NCBI GenBank assembly: GCA_017792425.1
Contig: CP051233.1
Coordinates: forward strand, 2,805,727 to 2,869,726
Reading direction: 5' to 3'
From: Thalassovita sp.
Lineage (GTDB): Bacteria; Pseudomonadota; Alphaproteobacteria; Rhodobacterales; Rhodobacteraceae
DNA: 64,000 nt
A program made the translations under genes and the position numbers. This document shows, piece after piece, positions 33,673 to 42,418 of this stretch; the first letter of the stretch is position 1, and each line of letters opens with the position of its first letter. The notes beneath the pieces were generated by a model. It did not search any database, was not told the origin of the DNA, and saw only the letters and a program-made list of their open reading frames with translations.

Positions 33673-34047
33673 CTAGGGTGTTTTCTTCTTAGAGATATAG
33701 AATTTTCGGAGCGGTTTGGTCTGCCCCCATCGGGTGGTCCGGTTTGATTGTTGGTGCATTGTGGGCCTTTGATCCAGCGGAACGATGCTTTGTGGCGCGG
33801 GCGGACGATAGCCCAATGCGCTGTGTGGCCTGACCATGTTGTAATGAACGCGCCATTGCTCGATCAGGATTTGAGCCTCGCGTAGGGTAAAGAACAGCTC
33901 ACCATTGAGCAGTTCATCGCGGAACCGCGCGTTAAAGCTTTCGCAGTAGCCATTCTCCCACGGCGAACCCGGATCAATGTAGGCCGTTTTGGCGCCGACC
34001 GCGGCGATCCAATCGCGCACCTTCTGAGCGATAAATTCCGGCCCGTA
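33673..34047 (-). pseudogene. IS3-family transposase (OrfB) C-terminal fragment
   Basis: Encodes the end of a DDE (rve) transposase: GPEFIAQKVRDWI, PGSPWENGYCESFNARFRDELL with the final catalytic Glu, then HYNMVRPHSALGYRPP. Just upstream of GPEF the expected SDN with its catalytic Asp is missing and unrelated sequence begins near 34045, so the N-terminal two thirds are gone. It is a relic of an insertion or recombination event at the island's outer edge. Confidence 0.85.
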
Positions 34048-34083
34048 ACACCTTCGGAATAATGCTGGTGACCTACCGATTCC

Positions 34084-34626
34084 TTACTTCCCTTGAGTGC
34101 TACTCTGGCAAAAGGTCACACAAACTCCAAAATCGTCGAGTAAATCATCCTGAACATCAAATTCAAACGCTCGCTTTGGGAAGGCTTCACGCAACGCTTT
34201 TTTCCAATGTATAGCGATTTGCTCGGCAAAGAGGTGGCAAAGTCGATAGTCATTCTCATTCAATCCAACTTTAATAATCGGAGTGTCCGAACTGCCGTCC
34301 CATCTCGTGAAGAACTGGCTGACCGAAAAATTGTTTTGGTAGCGCTCGACGTCTCTTCGTTCGTTGCTCCGAACCAATGCTCCCGTTCCGCTTTCTTTAA
34401 GGCCAACGAATTGAGATGTGCCGCAAATGAACTCTTCACCGTTTGCAGTCCAAAACACATGGTCATCAATTTCGACGAAATCGGGCGACAAAACTCCGAT
34501 GACAGAAATTGCTTGTTCAATTGTTACGAGATTTCCCACATAGGTAAAGAATTCCCCGGTACCGAGGTCCGTAGAATACGACCGCAATATATCTTTCGGC
34601 ACTCCCCCCTCAACTATTCTCATCAT
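34084..34626 (-). CDS. Probable immunity protein of the adjacent toxin remnant
   Basis: A 180-aa acidic soluble protein with no recognised domain. Features: GEFFTYVGNLVTIEQAISVIG, the motif VFWTANGEEFICGTSQFVGL, and a C-terminus rich in Phe/Asp. Size, acidity, low GC compared with the pqq genes and position (16 nt after the end of the toxin frame, same strand) are what is expected of a polymorphic-toxin immunity gene; that role is inferred from context only. ATG at 34624-34626 follows TTAGGA. The reading frame is intact. Confidence 0.6.
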   Translation of the reverse strand: MMRIVEGGVPKDILRSYSTDLGTGEFFTYVGNLVTIEQAISVIGVLSPDFVEIDDHVFWTANGEEFICGTSQFVGLKESGTGALVRSNERRDVERYQNNFSVSQFFTRWDGSSDTPIIKVGLNENDYRLCHLFAEQIAIHWKKALREAFPKRAFEFDVQDDLLDDFGVCVTFCQSSTQGK

Positions 34627-34642
34627 TTCAATCCTAACCCCA

Positions 34643-35304
34643 TCAAAAGAGTTTGCGGCACATTGTCAACAAACGCTTTTGACTACTGTTTCTTTTCGGG
34701 AACCAACGACCACTCGGAGTTTGATTCAACTCAATTGCCTTAATTCTGGTGTTAGAAACATCATAAAGGGCGCGCCCACTTGGACCATAAACTACCGCAT
34801 GACCGTTTCCTAGATTTGCATAGGAATTGGGAATTTGATCTTGTAGCGGATACTGAACACCACCTCTAGCTCCCCGTACTTCTACCTTGATTTCCCTCAA
34901 ATCAGCTGCAAAGCTTAGATCGACAGTGTTACCGTCGGTGTCGGTAACAAAGTCTGGCCCATCATATACTTGGGGCCTCGGCTCAACCACAACCTCCGAG
35001 TCTATGATTTCCTGAGCGCTGGCCGGGCCGACATTCTCATATGTTCCGTCCGATCCCTTCACCAGCTTGTCACCGTGGATGCTGATCAGGGTGTCGTCAC
35101 CCAGCAGCCTGCCGCCTGCCTGCAACAGATCCCCGGATCACAGGCGTTGTGGACCCAGGCCTTGAGCGTGCCGACGAAAAAGGTGTGGGTATCGGCCACC
35201 TGGAAGTTACAGGTGTCCCGATGCGCGTCCCCGAGCACGACAGATTTCACCTGCGCATTCCCGCCTGGCGGTCGAAACGGGGCGCAGGTGACTGTCTTGA
35301 CCTG
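34643..35304 (-). pseudogene. Frameshifted 3' end of a Hint-type polymorphic toxin
   Basis: Two adjacent frames together read as the end of a large secreted toxin. Directly behind the pqqE stop, in the same frame, comes a Hint-domain ending: DTCNFQVADTHTFFVGTLKAWVHNACDPG. At the GGGG tract (35131-35134, minus strand) one base appears to be missing; the second frame continues with DLLQAGGRLLGDD, TLISIHGDKLVKGSDG and a C-terminal domain with LGNGHAVVYGPSGRALYD and TPSGRWFPKR, then stops at 34643. The N-terminal filament/RHS or signal part is absent. The toxic activity cannot be named from sequence. Confidence 0.75.
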
Positions 35305-36405
35305 TCAGCCTGCCCGCGTCTGCGGCCCCATGCGCCGATAGGTGAAATCCGTTTGCGCCCCTGACATGGCCTCTGACAGCAGGTCCAGCACGCGCCCGTG
35401 GTCCGGGGATTTCCGGCACACCGGGTCCACGGCGGCGGCATCGCCCGCGATCATCAGGGCCTGACAGCGGCAACCGCCGAAATCAATCTCCTTGCGGTCG
35501 CAGGACCGGCAGGTGTCCGGCATCCAGTCCTCGCCCCGGTAGGCGTTGAAGGCGGCGCCGTTGTACCAGATCTCGGACAGCGGTTTTTCGGTGATCTTGT
35601 CGAAAACCAGATGCGGGATTTTCTGGGCCGCGTGGCAGGGCAAAACGGTGCCGTCCGGGACGATATTCAGTCCGGCGCTGCCCCAGCCCCCCATGCAGGC
35701 CTTGGGATAGTCGGCATAGTAATCCGGCGGGACGAAGTCGAACGCCATGACCCCTTCCAGCCGTGCGGCCGCCTCGGCCACCTTGCGCTTGGTGGCCTCG
35801 GTCTGTTCGCGGGTCGGCAGCAGCATGCCCCGGTTCTGCACGGCCCAGCCGTGGAACTGGACACAAGCCACCTCCATCCGGCGGGCGCCCAGTTCCACCG
35901 CCATTTCGATGGTCCGGTCCAGGTCATCCAGGTTGTGACGGTGCATCACCGCATTCAGGGTCAGGGGAATGCCGCGGGTTTTCAGCTCTTGGGCGATCAT
36001 CAGCTTGCGCTGGAACCCGCCCTTGTAGCCGCCGATCCAGTCGGCCAGCTCTGCCGTGGTGCCCTGCATGGACAGTTGCACATGGTCCAGCCCGGCCGCC
36101 TCCAGCGCATCCAGGCGCCTGGGGGTCAGGCCGATGCCGCTGGTGATCAGGTTGGTGTACAGCCCCGCGTCATGGGCCGCCTGCGTCAGTTCCACGATAT
36201 CGGGGCGCGAGGCGGGCTCCCCCCCGGACAGATGCACCTGAAGGACACCCAGGTCCGCCGCCTGCCGAAAGGCCTCTGCCCAGGTTGCGGTGTCCAGCTC
36301 GGCCTCTTTGCCCAGCAAGTCAACCGGGTTGGAACAATAGGGACAGGCCAGCGGACAGCGATGCGTCAGTTCGGCCAGCAGGGCAATCGGCGGCGGCGTG
36401 GTCAT
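35305..36405 (-). CDS. pqqE: PQQ biosynthesis radical SAM enzyme PqqE
   Basis: Radical SAM enzyme that joins the Glu and Tyr side chains of PqqA, the first step of PQQ formation, acting with PqqD. The [4Fe-4S]-binding CPLACPYC lies at residues 17-24, and the SPASM-type auxiliary cluster Cys residues include CMGGWGSAG, CHAAQ, CRSCDRKEIDFGGCRCQ. The length of 366 aa is usual. Start overlaps pqqD (ATGA). Its stop codon is the exact border with toxin-derived sequence. Confidence 0.96.
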   Translation of the reverse strand: MTTPPPIALLAELTHRCPLACPYCSNPVDLLGKEAELDTATWAEAFRQAADLGVLQVHLSGGEPASRPDIVELTQAAHDAGLYTNLITSGIGLTPRRLDALEAAGLDHVQLSMQGTTAELADWIGGYKGGFQRKLMIAQELKTRGIPLTLNAVMHRHNLDDLDRTIEMAVELGARRMEVACVQFHGWAVQNRGMLLPTREQTEATKRKVAEAAARLEGVMAFDFVPPDYYADYPKACMGGWGSAGLNIVPDGTVLPCHAAQKIPHLVFDKITEKPLSEIWYNGAAFNAYRGEDWMPDTCRSCDRKEIDFGGCRCQALMIAGDAAAVDPVCRKSPDHGRVLDLLSEAMSGAQTDFTYRRMGPQTRAG

Positions 36406-36689
36406 GCGTGTACCCTCAGGAAAACGCGGGCGCGCAAGGCCATGAGAAAGCGTTGTACGTCCGCCATGATCTGATCCTCTGGCGCGGCATAGGTCGCGGC
36501 CAGGTCAGCCACGATCTGCGCCAGCGTTTCCGTGCCGGTCACGCGGGCCAGGATCGCCTCGCCCACCGCGTCCAGCGCCACGGCCTTTTCGGGGGCCAGC
36601 AGCACCGTCTGCCCCCGCACGCGATCCCACGCCAGCCGCACGCCGCGCGGCAGGTAGGGGCGTTCGTGGGGGGCGATTTCCAGCGTCAT
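36402..36689 (-). CDS. pqqD: PqqA-binding chaperone PqqD
   Basis: A 95-aa peptide chaperone (RiPP recognition element) that presents PqqA to PqqE. It shows the family pattern PYLPRGVRLAWDRVRGQTVLLAPEKA near the N-terminus and a winged-helix layout (ILARVTGTETLAQIVADLA). The ATG at 36687-36689 overlaps the pqqC stop; a longer open frame upstream lies within pqqC and is not used. Confidence 0.93.
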   Translation of the reverse strand: MTLEIAPHERPYLPRGVRLAWDRVRGQTVLLAPEKAVALDAVGEAILARVTGTETLAQIVADLAATYAAPEDQIMADVQRFLMALRARVFLRVHA

Positions 36690-37414
36690 GCCATGCCTTC
36701 CCCCGGTTGCCACGCCCCCGGCGGGATGCGCCCCGGTTCCACGTAGGCGCCCCACAGGGCATCCAGTTGCGCCCACAGCACATTGGTCTTGAAGATCAGC
36801 GCCGCGCAGGCCATGTCCTCTTTTTCAGGCGTATCAGCGTGATCCAACACCCATTTCAGGCCATAGGCCACGTCCTTGGGCGCCTCGGTCAGGCGTTTCT
36901 GGAAATAGGACATGCTGTCGGCATTGGCGAAATCATAGTGTTTCAGCATCCCCTCGATCCGGCGTTCATGGATCGACGGCGCGAACAGTTCGGTCAGCGA
37001 AGAGGCAACCGCCTGCAATAGCGGCTGTTCGCGCACATAGGCCACATAGGCGTCCACGGCGAATTGCGTCGCGGGCAGAACCCCGCGCCCCGAAGCGACA
37101 TAGTCCGGGTCCAGCCCGACCGCCTCGGCCAGTTTCAGCCAGCGCCGGATGCCGCCGCCTTCGGTGATGCCGCCGTCGTGATCCTCGATCCGGGACCGCC
37201 ATTCGCGGCGAATGTCTGGATCGTAGCAGCGCGACATGAAGGCCGCGTCCTTCATCGGGATCGCCGCCTGATAGGCCCAGCGGTTGATCACCCAGGCGCG
37301 CACCTCGTCCGGGGTGCAGTCGCCGCTGTGCAGGCGGTGATGGAACGGGTGCTTGTCGTGGTAACGCTCCACGCCGATCTGGCGCAGGCGGGATTCCAGG
37401 CTTTCGCGGCTCAT
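36686..37414 (-). CDS. pqqC: Pyrroloquinoline-quinone synthase PqqC
   Basis: Cofactorless oxidase that carries out the last ring closure and eight-electron oxidation to PQQ. It shows the typical N-terminus YHDKHPFHHRLHSGDCTPDEV, INRWAYQAAIPMKDAAF and IEDHDGGITEGGGI. The 242 aa are a helical-bundle fold related to TenA. Overlaps of 4 nt on both sides (ATGA) tie it into the operon. Confidence 0.96.
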   Translation of the reverse strand: MSRESLESRLRQIGVERYHDKHPFHHRLHSGDCTPDEVRAWVINRWAYQAAIPMKDAAFMSRCYDPDIRREWRSRIEDHDGGITEGGGIRRWLKLAEAVGLDPDYVASGRGVLPATQFAVDAYVAYVREQPLLQAVASSLTELFAPSIHERRIEGMLKHYDFANADSMSYFQKRLTEAPKDVAYGLKWVLDHADTPEKEDMACAALIFKTNVLWAQLDALWGAYVEPGRIPPGAWQPGEGMA

Positions 37415-38298
37415 ATCTCTGTCTCCTGACCATCCTGCGCCACCTGCCAGCCGCTTTGATGGACAAAGGCCCGTTCGGGGCTGTCCGGCTGCCAGATGGG
37501 GTTGGTATTGTTGATGTGGATGAAGGTTTTCGCAGCCTTCAGCCCCGACAGTCGCGCGATCGAGCCATCCGGCCCGCTGATCGGGATATGACCCATGCGC
37601 CGGCCGGTCTTTACCCCGGTGCCGGTGCGGATCATCTCTTCGTCATCCCACAGCGTACCGTCAAAGAACAGCTGGTCCGCATCCGCAATCCGGTCCAGCA
37701 ATTTCTCGGTCACGGCGGCGCATCCGGGAATGTAATAGGCGGTACGCTGGCCATCCTGCAGCCGCACGCCGACGGTCTGTTCGCCCTCCAGATCGGTCTG
37801 GACGGTTTCCCCTTCCATGAACAGCGGCACCTTGCCCGGGACGGCGAACAGGGTTGCCGTCAGCCCGTCCAGCAATTGGAACGGCTGATCCAGCGACACC
37901 GTTTTCCGTCCAACTTTTTCCCTGGAAACGGCGTCGAATATGCGGTTGTCGGCCAGCACCTTGTGGATCTCGCCGGTGGCGAACAAGGCAAATGGCGTTT
38001 GTTCCCGCAAGGATAGCAAACCGGCGATATGGTCGATATCGCCATTCGTCAGCAGAACCGAACCCACGGGCGTATCCCGCAGGGCAGTGGGATACATCCG
38101 TGGGCTGGCCTGCATTTGCTGGCGGATGTCTGGGGACGCGTTCAATACAGCCCACGTCTTGCCATCCACGGAAACCGCCAGTGATGATTGGCCACACGCC
38201 GGAATACGTCCGGCCCGGGCATCGTTGCAGTTGTCGCAACCGCAGTTCCACTGCGGCAGCCCCCCTCCGGCGGCGGCACCCAGAACTAGAAACTTCAT
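37411..38298 (-). CDS. pqqB: PQQ biosynthesis metallohydrolase-like protein PqqB
   Basis: MBL-fold protein of 295 aa, known to hydroxylate the cross-linked Glu-Tyr intermediate. N-terminus VLGAAAGGGLPQWNCGCDNC, with a zinc-binding Cys cluster, and the altered MBL metal site TNGDIDHIAGLL as in other PqqB proteins. It starts 28 nt after pqqA and overlaps pqqC by 4 nt. Confidence 0.95.
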   Translation of the reverse strand: MKFLVLGAAAGGGLPQWNCGCDNCNDARAGRIPACGQSSLAVSVDGKTWAVLNASPDIRQQMQASPRMYPTALRDTPVGSVLLTNGDIDHIAGLLSLREQTPFALFATGEIHKVLADNRIFDAVSREKVGRKTVSLDQPFQLLDGLTATLFAVPGKVPLFMEGETVQTDLEGEQTVGVRLQDGQRTAYYIPGCAAVTEKLLDRIADADQLFFDGTLWDDEEMIRTGTGVKTGRRMGHIPISGPDGSIARLSGLKAAKTFIHINNTNPIWQPDSPERAFVHQSGWQVAQDGQETEI

Positions 38299-38326
38299 CG
38301 CTCAGGCTCCGCTTGCCGGTTGGGTC

Positions 38327-38437
38327 TCAGAACAGATCGGGCTCGTGGCCGCGGCCGCCTTCGTCCTGCGAGGGCGCGTACATGTTGATTTCCATGCCGC
38401 AGTTCACTTCTTTGATCTTGGGTGCAGTCCAGGCCAT
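38327..38437 (-). CDS. pqqA: PQQ precursor peptide PqqA
   Basis: A 36-residue ribosomal precursor. The substrate residues are in the EINMY motif: Glu16 and Tyr20 with the invariant three-residue spacing. It begins MAWTAPKIKEVNCG, as PqqA does. The tail (SQDEGGRGHEPDLF) is longer than in the 23-24-residue classical peptides but similar to other alphaproteobacterial forms. A strong ribosome site GGAGGAG sits just before the ATG. First gene of pqqABCDE. Confidence 0.93.
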   Translation of the reverse strand: MAWTAPKIKEVNCGMEINMYAPSQDEGGRGHEPDLF

Positions 38438-38507
38438 ATTACTCCTCCACGGGCTGGTGTGTCGTAGGATCAGCCTAGCCCTGACACCCCCGCGCCGAAA
38501 TGCTGCT

Positions 38508-38544
38508 TTGGTCGTAGGGGCGGCGGACATGCGACCAATGTCGA
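38508..38544. promoter_or_regulatory. GACC/TTGGTC regulon motif, site A (pqqA / NosR-like)
   Basis: Two half-sites: TTTGGTCGTA (38508-38517) and TGCGACCAATGTCG (38531-38544). They lie in the divergent promoter region, 71-107 nt upstream of pqqA and 36-73 nt upstream of the NosR-like gene. Part of the six-site family described in the findings. Confidence 0.55.
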
Positions 38545-38580
38545 ATAGGCGGCGCACCGGGGTGTTTTTAGCCTTCGTTC

Positions 38581-40653
38581 ATGCGCGCGTTCCTGTTGAC
38601 CCTTTTCCTGTGGCTTTCCCTGCTGGGCGTTGAAACCGCCCGGGCGGACCTGCTGCCGCGCGAAACGCTGGCGGACCAGGTCATGCCCCCCTATTCGCTG
38701 GGCGAGCAGCTGACCGACAAGGGCGTCTACAGCCTGCTGAATTCCGGCGGGGCCGAGGCAGGCTATGTCTTTGAAACCGAACCACTTGCACCGCTTCCGG
38801 GGTTTTCCGGTGCGCCGATCAACATGCTGGTGGTGCTAGACCTAGAGGGCAAGTTCATCGACGTGCGCCTGCTGGACCACAACGAACCGATCTTCGTGTC
38901 CGGCCTGGGCGAAGCCCCTTTTCACCAGTTCCTGGAACAATATCGCGGGCTGTCCATCGCCTCGTCGATGGTGGTCGGCACACCCTATGGTGCGGCGGAA
39001 AGCGGGTCGTCGCTGGTGTATCTGGACGGGGTGACCAAGGCCACCGCCAGCGTCCGCATCGCGCATGAATCGATCATGGGCGCGACGCTGGCCGTCGCAC
39101 GCGAAAAGATGCAGGGGCTGTCCGTCGCGCCCCCCGCCTTCCCCGACCCGGCGGTGGACGAGGCGCTGACATGGGACGACCTGATCGCCCAGGGCATCGC
39201 GACCCGTCACACCGTCAGCAATGCGGCGGTGGACGCCCTTTTTGCCGGCACCCTGTGGGAGGACGACGACCCCACGGCCAAGGATGCCCCCGATGCGCCT
39301 TACCTGGACCTCTGGATTATCGATCTGGGGCCGCCATCGGTGGCCCGCGCGGTTCTCAGCGATTCCGGTCTGCGCGACCTTGCGGCCTTTCTGGCGATTT
39401 CGCCCAATGACGAACCCATCCTTGTCATCGAAACGGCCCGTCACGGGCTGGTTGGCCCGGATTTCGTCCGCAACACCGCCCCCGACCGCCTGAGTGCGGT
39501 TCAAAACGGCCTGCCCGTCAGCCTGCGCGATTCCGATCTGTTCATCGACCTGCGCCCCGAGCTGCCCGAAGGCGCCGCCCTGATCCTGCGCACGGACCGC
39601 CGGCTTGGCTTCGATCCGGCGTCAGAGTGGGAATTGCATGTCAGCGCCATCCGCCAGCACGGGATTTTCCAACCCCAGACCGGTTCCGTCACGATCGCGG
39701 TACCGCACACCGCCCCCGCGCGGTTCTACAAGCGCCCGGTACAGCCCAAACCCGCCCCCGCGTGGCTGGAATCCCTGCGCAACCGCGCAGGTGATCTTGT
39801 GATCCTTGGGGGTTTCCTGACCGTTCTGACAACCGCGCTGCTGCTGCGCCAATCCGCACTGGCGCAGCGCAAGCTGCTGACACCGACGCGCCTGCTGGTG
39901 CTGGCCTTCGTCACCGGCTTCATCGGCTGGTGGGGTCAGGGGCAACTGTCCATCGTCACCGTCCTGGCCAGCCTGCGCACCGCGCTTGAGGGCGGCAGTT
40001 TCGCCTTCCTGCTCTATGACCCTTTCTCGTTGCTGGTCTGGATTTTCGCCATAGCCGGGTTTGTCCTGTGGGGGCGCGGGCTGTTCTGCGGCTGGCTGTG
40101 CCCGTTCGGCGCGATGCAGGAATTCGCCCACCACCTGGGCCGCCTGCTGCGCTTGCCGCAACTGGAACCCTCCGCCCGCTGGGATACCCGGCTGAAGCGC
40201 GTGAAATACCTGTCGCTGGCCGGATTGATCGGCGTCACCTTCCTGGCCCCGGATCACATCGACAAGGCCGCCGAGATCGAACCCTTCAAGACGGCCGTCA
40301 CCACCTATTTCCTGCGCGAATGGTACTATGCCGCCTATGCGCTGTTCTGGCTGCTGGCGGGAACGGTCCTGTTCAAGGGGTTCTGCCGCTATGTCTGCCC
40401 TCTCGGGGCGGTCATGGCCATCGGCGGGCTGCTGCGCGGGCGCGACTGGATCGCCCGGCGCAAGGCGTGCGGCTCGCCCTGCCAGCTCTGTCGCGTGAAA
40501 TGCGGCTATCGCGCCATCAAACCCACCGGCGCCATCCAGTATTCCGAATGTTTCCAGTGCCTGGATTGCGTCTCGATCCACGATGACCAGACCCGCTGCG
40601 TGCCGCTTGTCCTGGCCGCGCGGCGCGTCGAACGCCAAAGGGCCGCCGAATGA
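38581..40653 (+). CDS. NosR/NirI-family membrane flavo-iron-sulfur protein
   Basis: 690-aa protein: signal sequence, periplasmic FMN-binding domain with a probable flavinylation site DGVTKATAS near residue 150-160, a membrane domain of about five helices, and NapH-type cluster motifs CGWLCPFGAM and CRYVCPLGAV, then CGSPCQLCRVKC and CFQCLDC. NosR proteins pass electrons from the quinone pool to periplasmic enzymes. No nosZ or nir genes are nearby; the divergent pqq operon suggests a role in the alcohol-oxidation chain (inference). ATG at 38581 has a stop four codons upstream in frame but no clear ribosome site. The stop overlaps apbE (ATGA). Confidence 0.88.
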   Translation: MRAFLLTLFLWLSLLGVETARADLLPRETLADQVMPPYSLGEQLTDKGVYSLLNSGGAEAGYVFETEPLAPLPGFSGAPINMLVVLDLEGKFIDVRLLDHNEPIFVSGLGEAPFHQFLEQYRGLSIASSMVVGTPYGAAESGSSLVYLDGVTKATASVRIAHESIMGATLAVAREKMQGLSVAPPAFPDPAVDEALTWDDLIAQGIATRHTVSNAAVDALFAGTLWEDDDPTAKDAPDAPYLDLWIIDLGPPSVARAVLSDSGLRDLAAFLAISPNDEPILVIETARHGLVGPDFVRNTAPDRLSAVQNGLPVSLRDSDLFIDLRPELPEGAALILRTDRRLGFDPASEWELHVSAIRQHGIFQPQTGSVTIAVPHTAPARFYKRPVQPKPAPAWLESLRNRAGDLVILGGFLTVLTTALLLRQSALAQRKLLTPTRLLVLAFVTGFIGWWGQGQLSIVTVLASLRTALEGGSFAFLLYDPFSLLVWIFAIAGFVLWGRGLFCGWLCPFGAMQEFAHHLGRLLRLPQLEPSARWDTRLKRVKYLSLAGLIGVTFLAPDHIDKAAEIEPFKTAVTTYFLREWYYAAYALFWLLAGTVLFKGFCRYVCPLGAVMAIGGLLRGRDWIARRKACGSPCQLCRVKCGYRAIKPTGAIQYSECFQCLDCVSIHDDQTRCVPLVLAARRVERQRAAE

Positions 40654-41534
40654 TTACCCGCCGCCGCTTGCTCGCCATCTCTGCCGCCTGCCTGGCCTGC
40701 CCCGCAACGGCCGCCCCCGTACGCTGGCAAGGCCGCGCGCTGGGGGCAGAGGCGCACCTGACCTTTCACGCCCCGGAAAAGCTGGCGTTGGCAGCCCTGC
40801 GCGCCGTGCGGCAGGAAATCGCGACAGCAGAGGCGCTGTTCAGCCTGTTCACCCCAGTTTCCGCCCTGTCGCTCCTGAACGCACAGGGGGCGCTGCACCA
40901 GCCTGCCCCGGATTTCACCGCGCTGATGACCCTTGCCGGAACCGCGCACCACCTGACCGGCGGGGCGTTCGATCCGACGATCCAACCGCTTTGGCAGGCG
41001 CTAACGCGCGGCACGGACATCGCCGCCGCCGCCGCGCTGATCGGCTGGGACCACGTCCATGTCAGCGCCGACAGGATCACGCTTGGCAAGGGTCAGCAGC
41101 TCAGCCTGAACGGCATCGCCCAAGGGTACATCACGGACATGGTTGCCCGGCGGCTGCGGGCGCTGGGACTGCACAAGGTTCTGGTCAACATCGGCGAATT
41201 CGCGGCGATTGGCGGGCCGTGGCGACTGGGCATATCCGACCCGGAATTCGGCCTGGTCGGCACGCGCATTCTGTCAGACCGCGCAATCGCCACCTCCAGC
41301 GCAAGAGCCACCACCCTGCGCGGGCGCAGCCACATCCTTGATCCCGGTCCCGGCGGTAATGGCCCGCTCTGGTCCACCGCCAGCGTCGAGGCAGACAGCG
41401 CGACATTGGCGGACGCACTGTCTACTGCGTTCATCCTGCTTCCCTTGCCCCGGATTCAGCACATCGTCGCCACCGCGCCCGAACGGTTGAACGTTGTTCT
41501 GGCCGGGTTCGACGGGCAGATACATACCCTGTAA
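40650..41534 (+). CDS. apbE: FAD:protein FMN transferase ApbE
   Basis: Periplasmic enzyme that attaches FMN through phosphoester linkage to Thr/Ser of partner proteins. Tat-like signal RRRLLAISAACLACP at the N-terminus, then EALFSLFTPVSALSLLN, GGAFDPTIQPLW and LSLNGIAQGYITDMV as in ApbE. The overlap with the NosR-like gene makes that protein its likely substrate. Mg-binding residues in the family C-terminus (DALSTAFI) are present. Confidence 0.93.
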   Translation: MITRRRLLAISAACLACPATAAPVRWQGRALGAEAHLTFHAPEKLALAALRAVRQEIATAEALFSLFTPVSALSLLNAQGALHQPAPDFTALMTLAGTAHHLTGGAFDPTIQPLWQALTRGTDIAAAAALIGWDHVHVSADRITLGKGQQLSLNGIAQGYITDMVARRLRALGLHKVLVNIGEFAAIGGPWRLGISDPEFGLVGTRILSDRAIATSSARATTLRGRSHILDPGPGGNGPLWSTASVEADSATLADALSTAFILLPLPRIQHIVATAPERLNVVLAGFDGQIHTL

Positions 41535-41561
41535 CCTGCCCGCTTCGACGCAAGCACGAAA

Positions 41562-41588
41562 AAGGGCGCCCAAAGCCGGGGCGCCCTT
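41562..41588. terminator. Bidirectional terminator between apbE and coxM
   Basis: Perfect 9-bp stem AAGGGCGCC / GGCGCCCTT with 9-nt loop and flanking A/T runs, strongest in the minus direction (ending the cox operon). Confidence 0.85.
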
Positions 41589-41607
41589 CCTCAATTCCTT
41601 GGCGAAC

Positions 41608-42393
41608 TTACGAACAGGCGGCCACGGCCCGTTTCGTCAGCACCTTGACCAGATGCGCCCGGTAGTCGCCCGAGCCATGAACATCGCTGATCATGTCATC
41701 GCCGGACAGCGACAACCCGCTGACCGCATCGGCCGAGAAGTTGGCGCTCAGCGCCGCCTCTGCCTCGGTCCAGCGGAACACGCCGTCATTTCCGGCACCG
41801 GTCACCGCGACACGCACACCAGCGGCAGTCTTGGCCACGAACACTCCAACCATCGCGAACCGCGACGCGGGCTGTTCGAACTTCTGATAGTTCGCCGCCT
41901 GCGGGATCGGAAAGCGCACGCCGGTGATGATCTCACCCTCGTCCAGCGCCGTGCCGAACAAGCCCTGGAAATAATCGTCCGCCGCGATTTCGCGGGTGTT
42001 GGTCACGATCGTCGCGCCAGAGGCCAGAACGGCCGCCGGATAGTCGGCCGCGGGGTCGTTGTTGGCGACGCTGCCGCCAATGGTGCCCCGGTTGCGCACC
42101 GCCGGATCGCCGATCCCGGACGCCAGCGCCGCCAGCGCCGGGTAATCCCCGGCCTGCGCCGCCACCGCCGCGTGGGTGGTCGCCCCGCCCACGGTCACGG
42201 TCCCCCCGGCCGAGGACACCCCGACCAGTTCGGCAATGCCGCTCAGGCTGACCAGCTTCGACGGTGACGCCAGCCGCTGTTTCATGGTGGGGATCAGGGT
42301 CTGACCGCCCCCCAGGGCCTGTGCATCTTCGTCCTTCAGGGCGGCCACGGCCTCGGCCACGCTGGACGGTTTCACGAACTCGAAATTGTACAT
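41608..42393 (-). CDS. coxM: CO dehydrogenase-type FAD subunit (CoxM-like)
   Basis: Medium, FAD-binding subunit of a molybdenum hydroxylase. FAD-binding patterns: ALGGGQTLIP (about 30) and NRGTIGGSVANNDPAAD (about 100). Length 261 aa is normal. Start ATG at 42391-42393 is preceded by CAGGAAAGGA; the longer open frame lies inside coxL. Last gene of coxG-S-L-M, with terminator. Substrate depends on CoxL (see there). Confidence 0.9.
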   Translation of the reverse strand: MYNFEFVKPSSVAEAVAALKDEDAQALGGGQTLIPTMKQRLASPSKLVSLSGIAELVGVSSAGGTVTVGGATTHAAVAAQAGDYPALAALASGIGDPAVRNRGTIGGSVANNDPAADYPAAVLASGATIVTNTREIAADDYFQGLFGTALDEGEIITGVRFPIPQAANYQKFEQPASRFAMVGVFVAKTAAGVRVAVTGAGNDGVFRWTEAEAALSANFSADAVSGLSLSGDDMISDVHGSGDYRAHLVKVLTKRAVAACS

Positions 42394-42418
42394 GGTTCTG
42401 TTCCTTTCCTGTCCAGTC

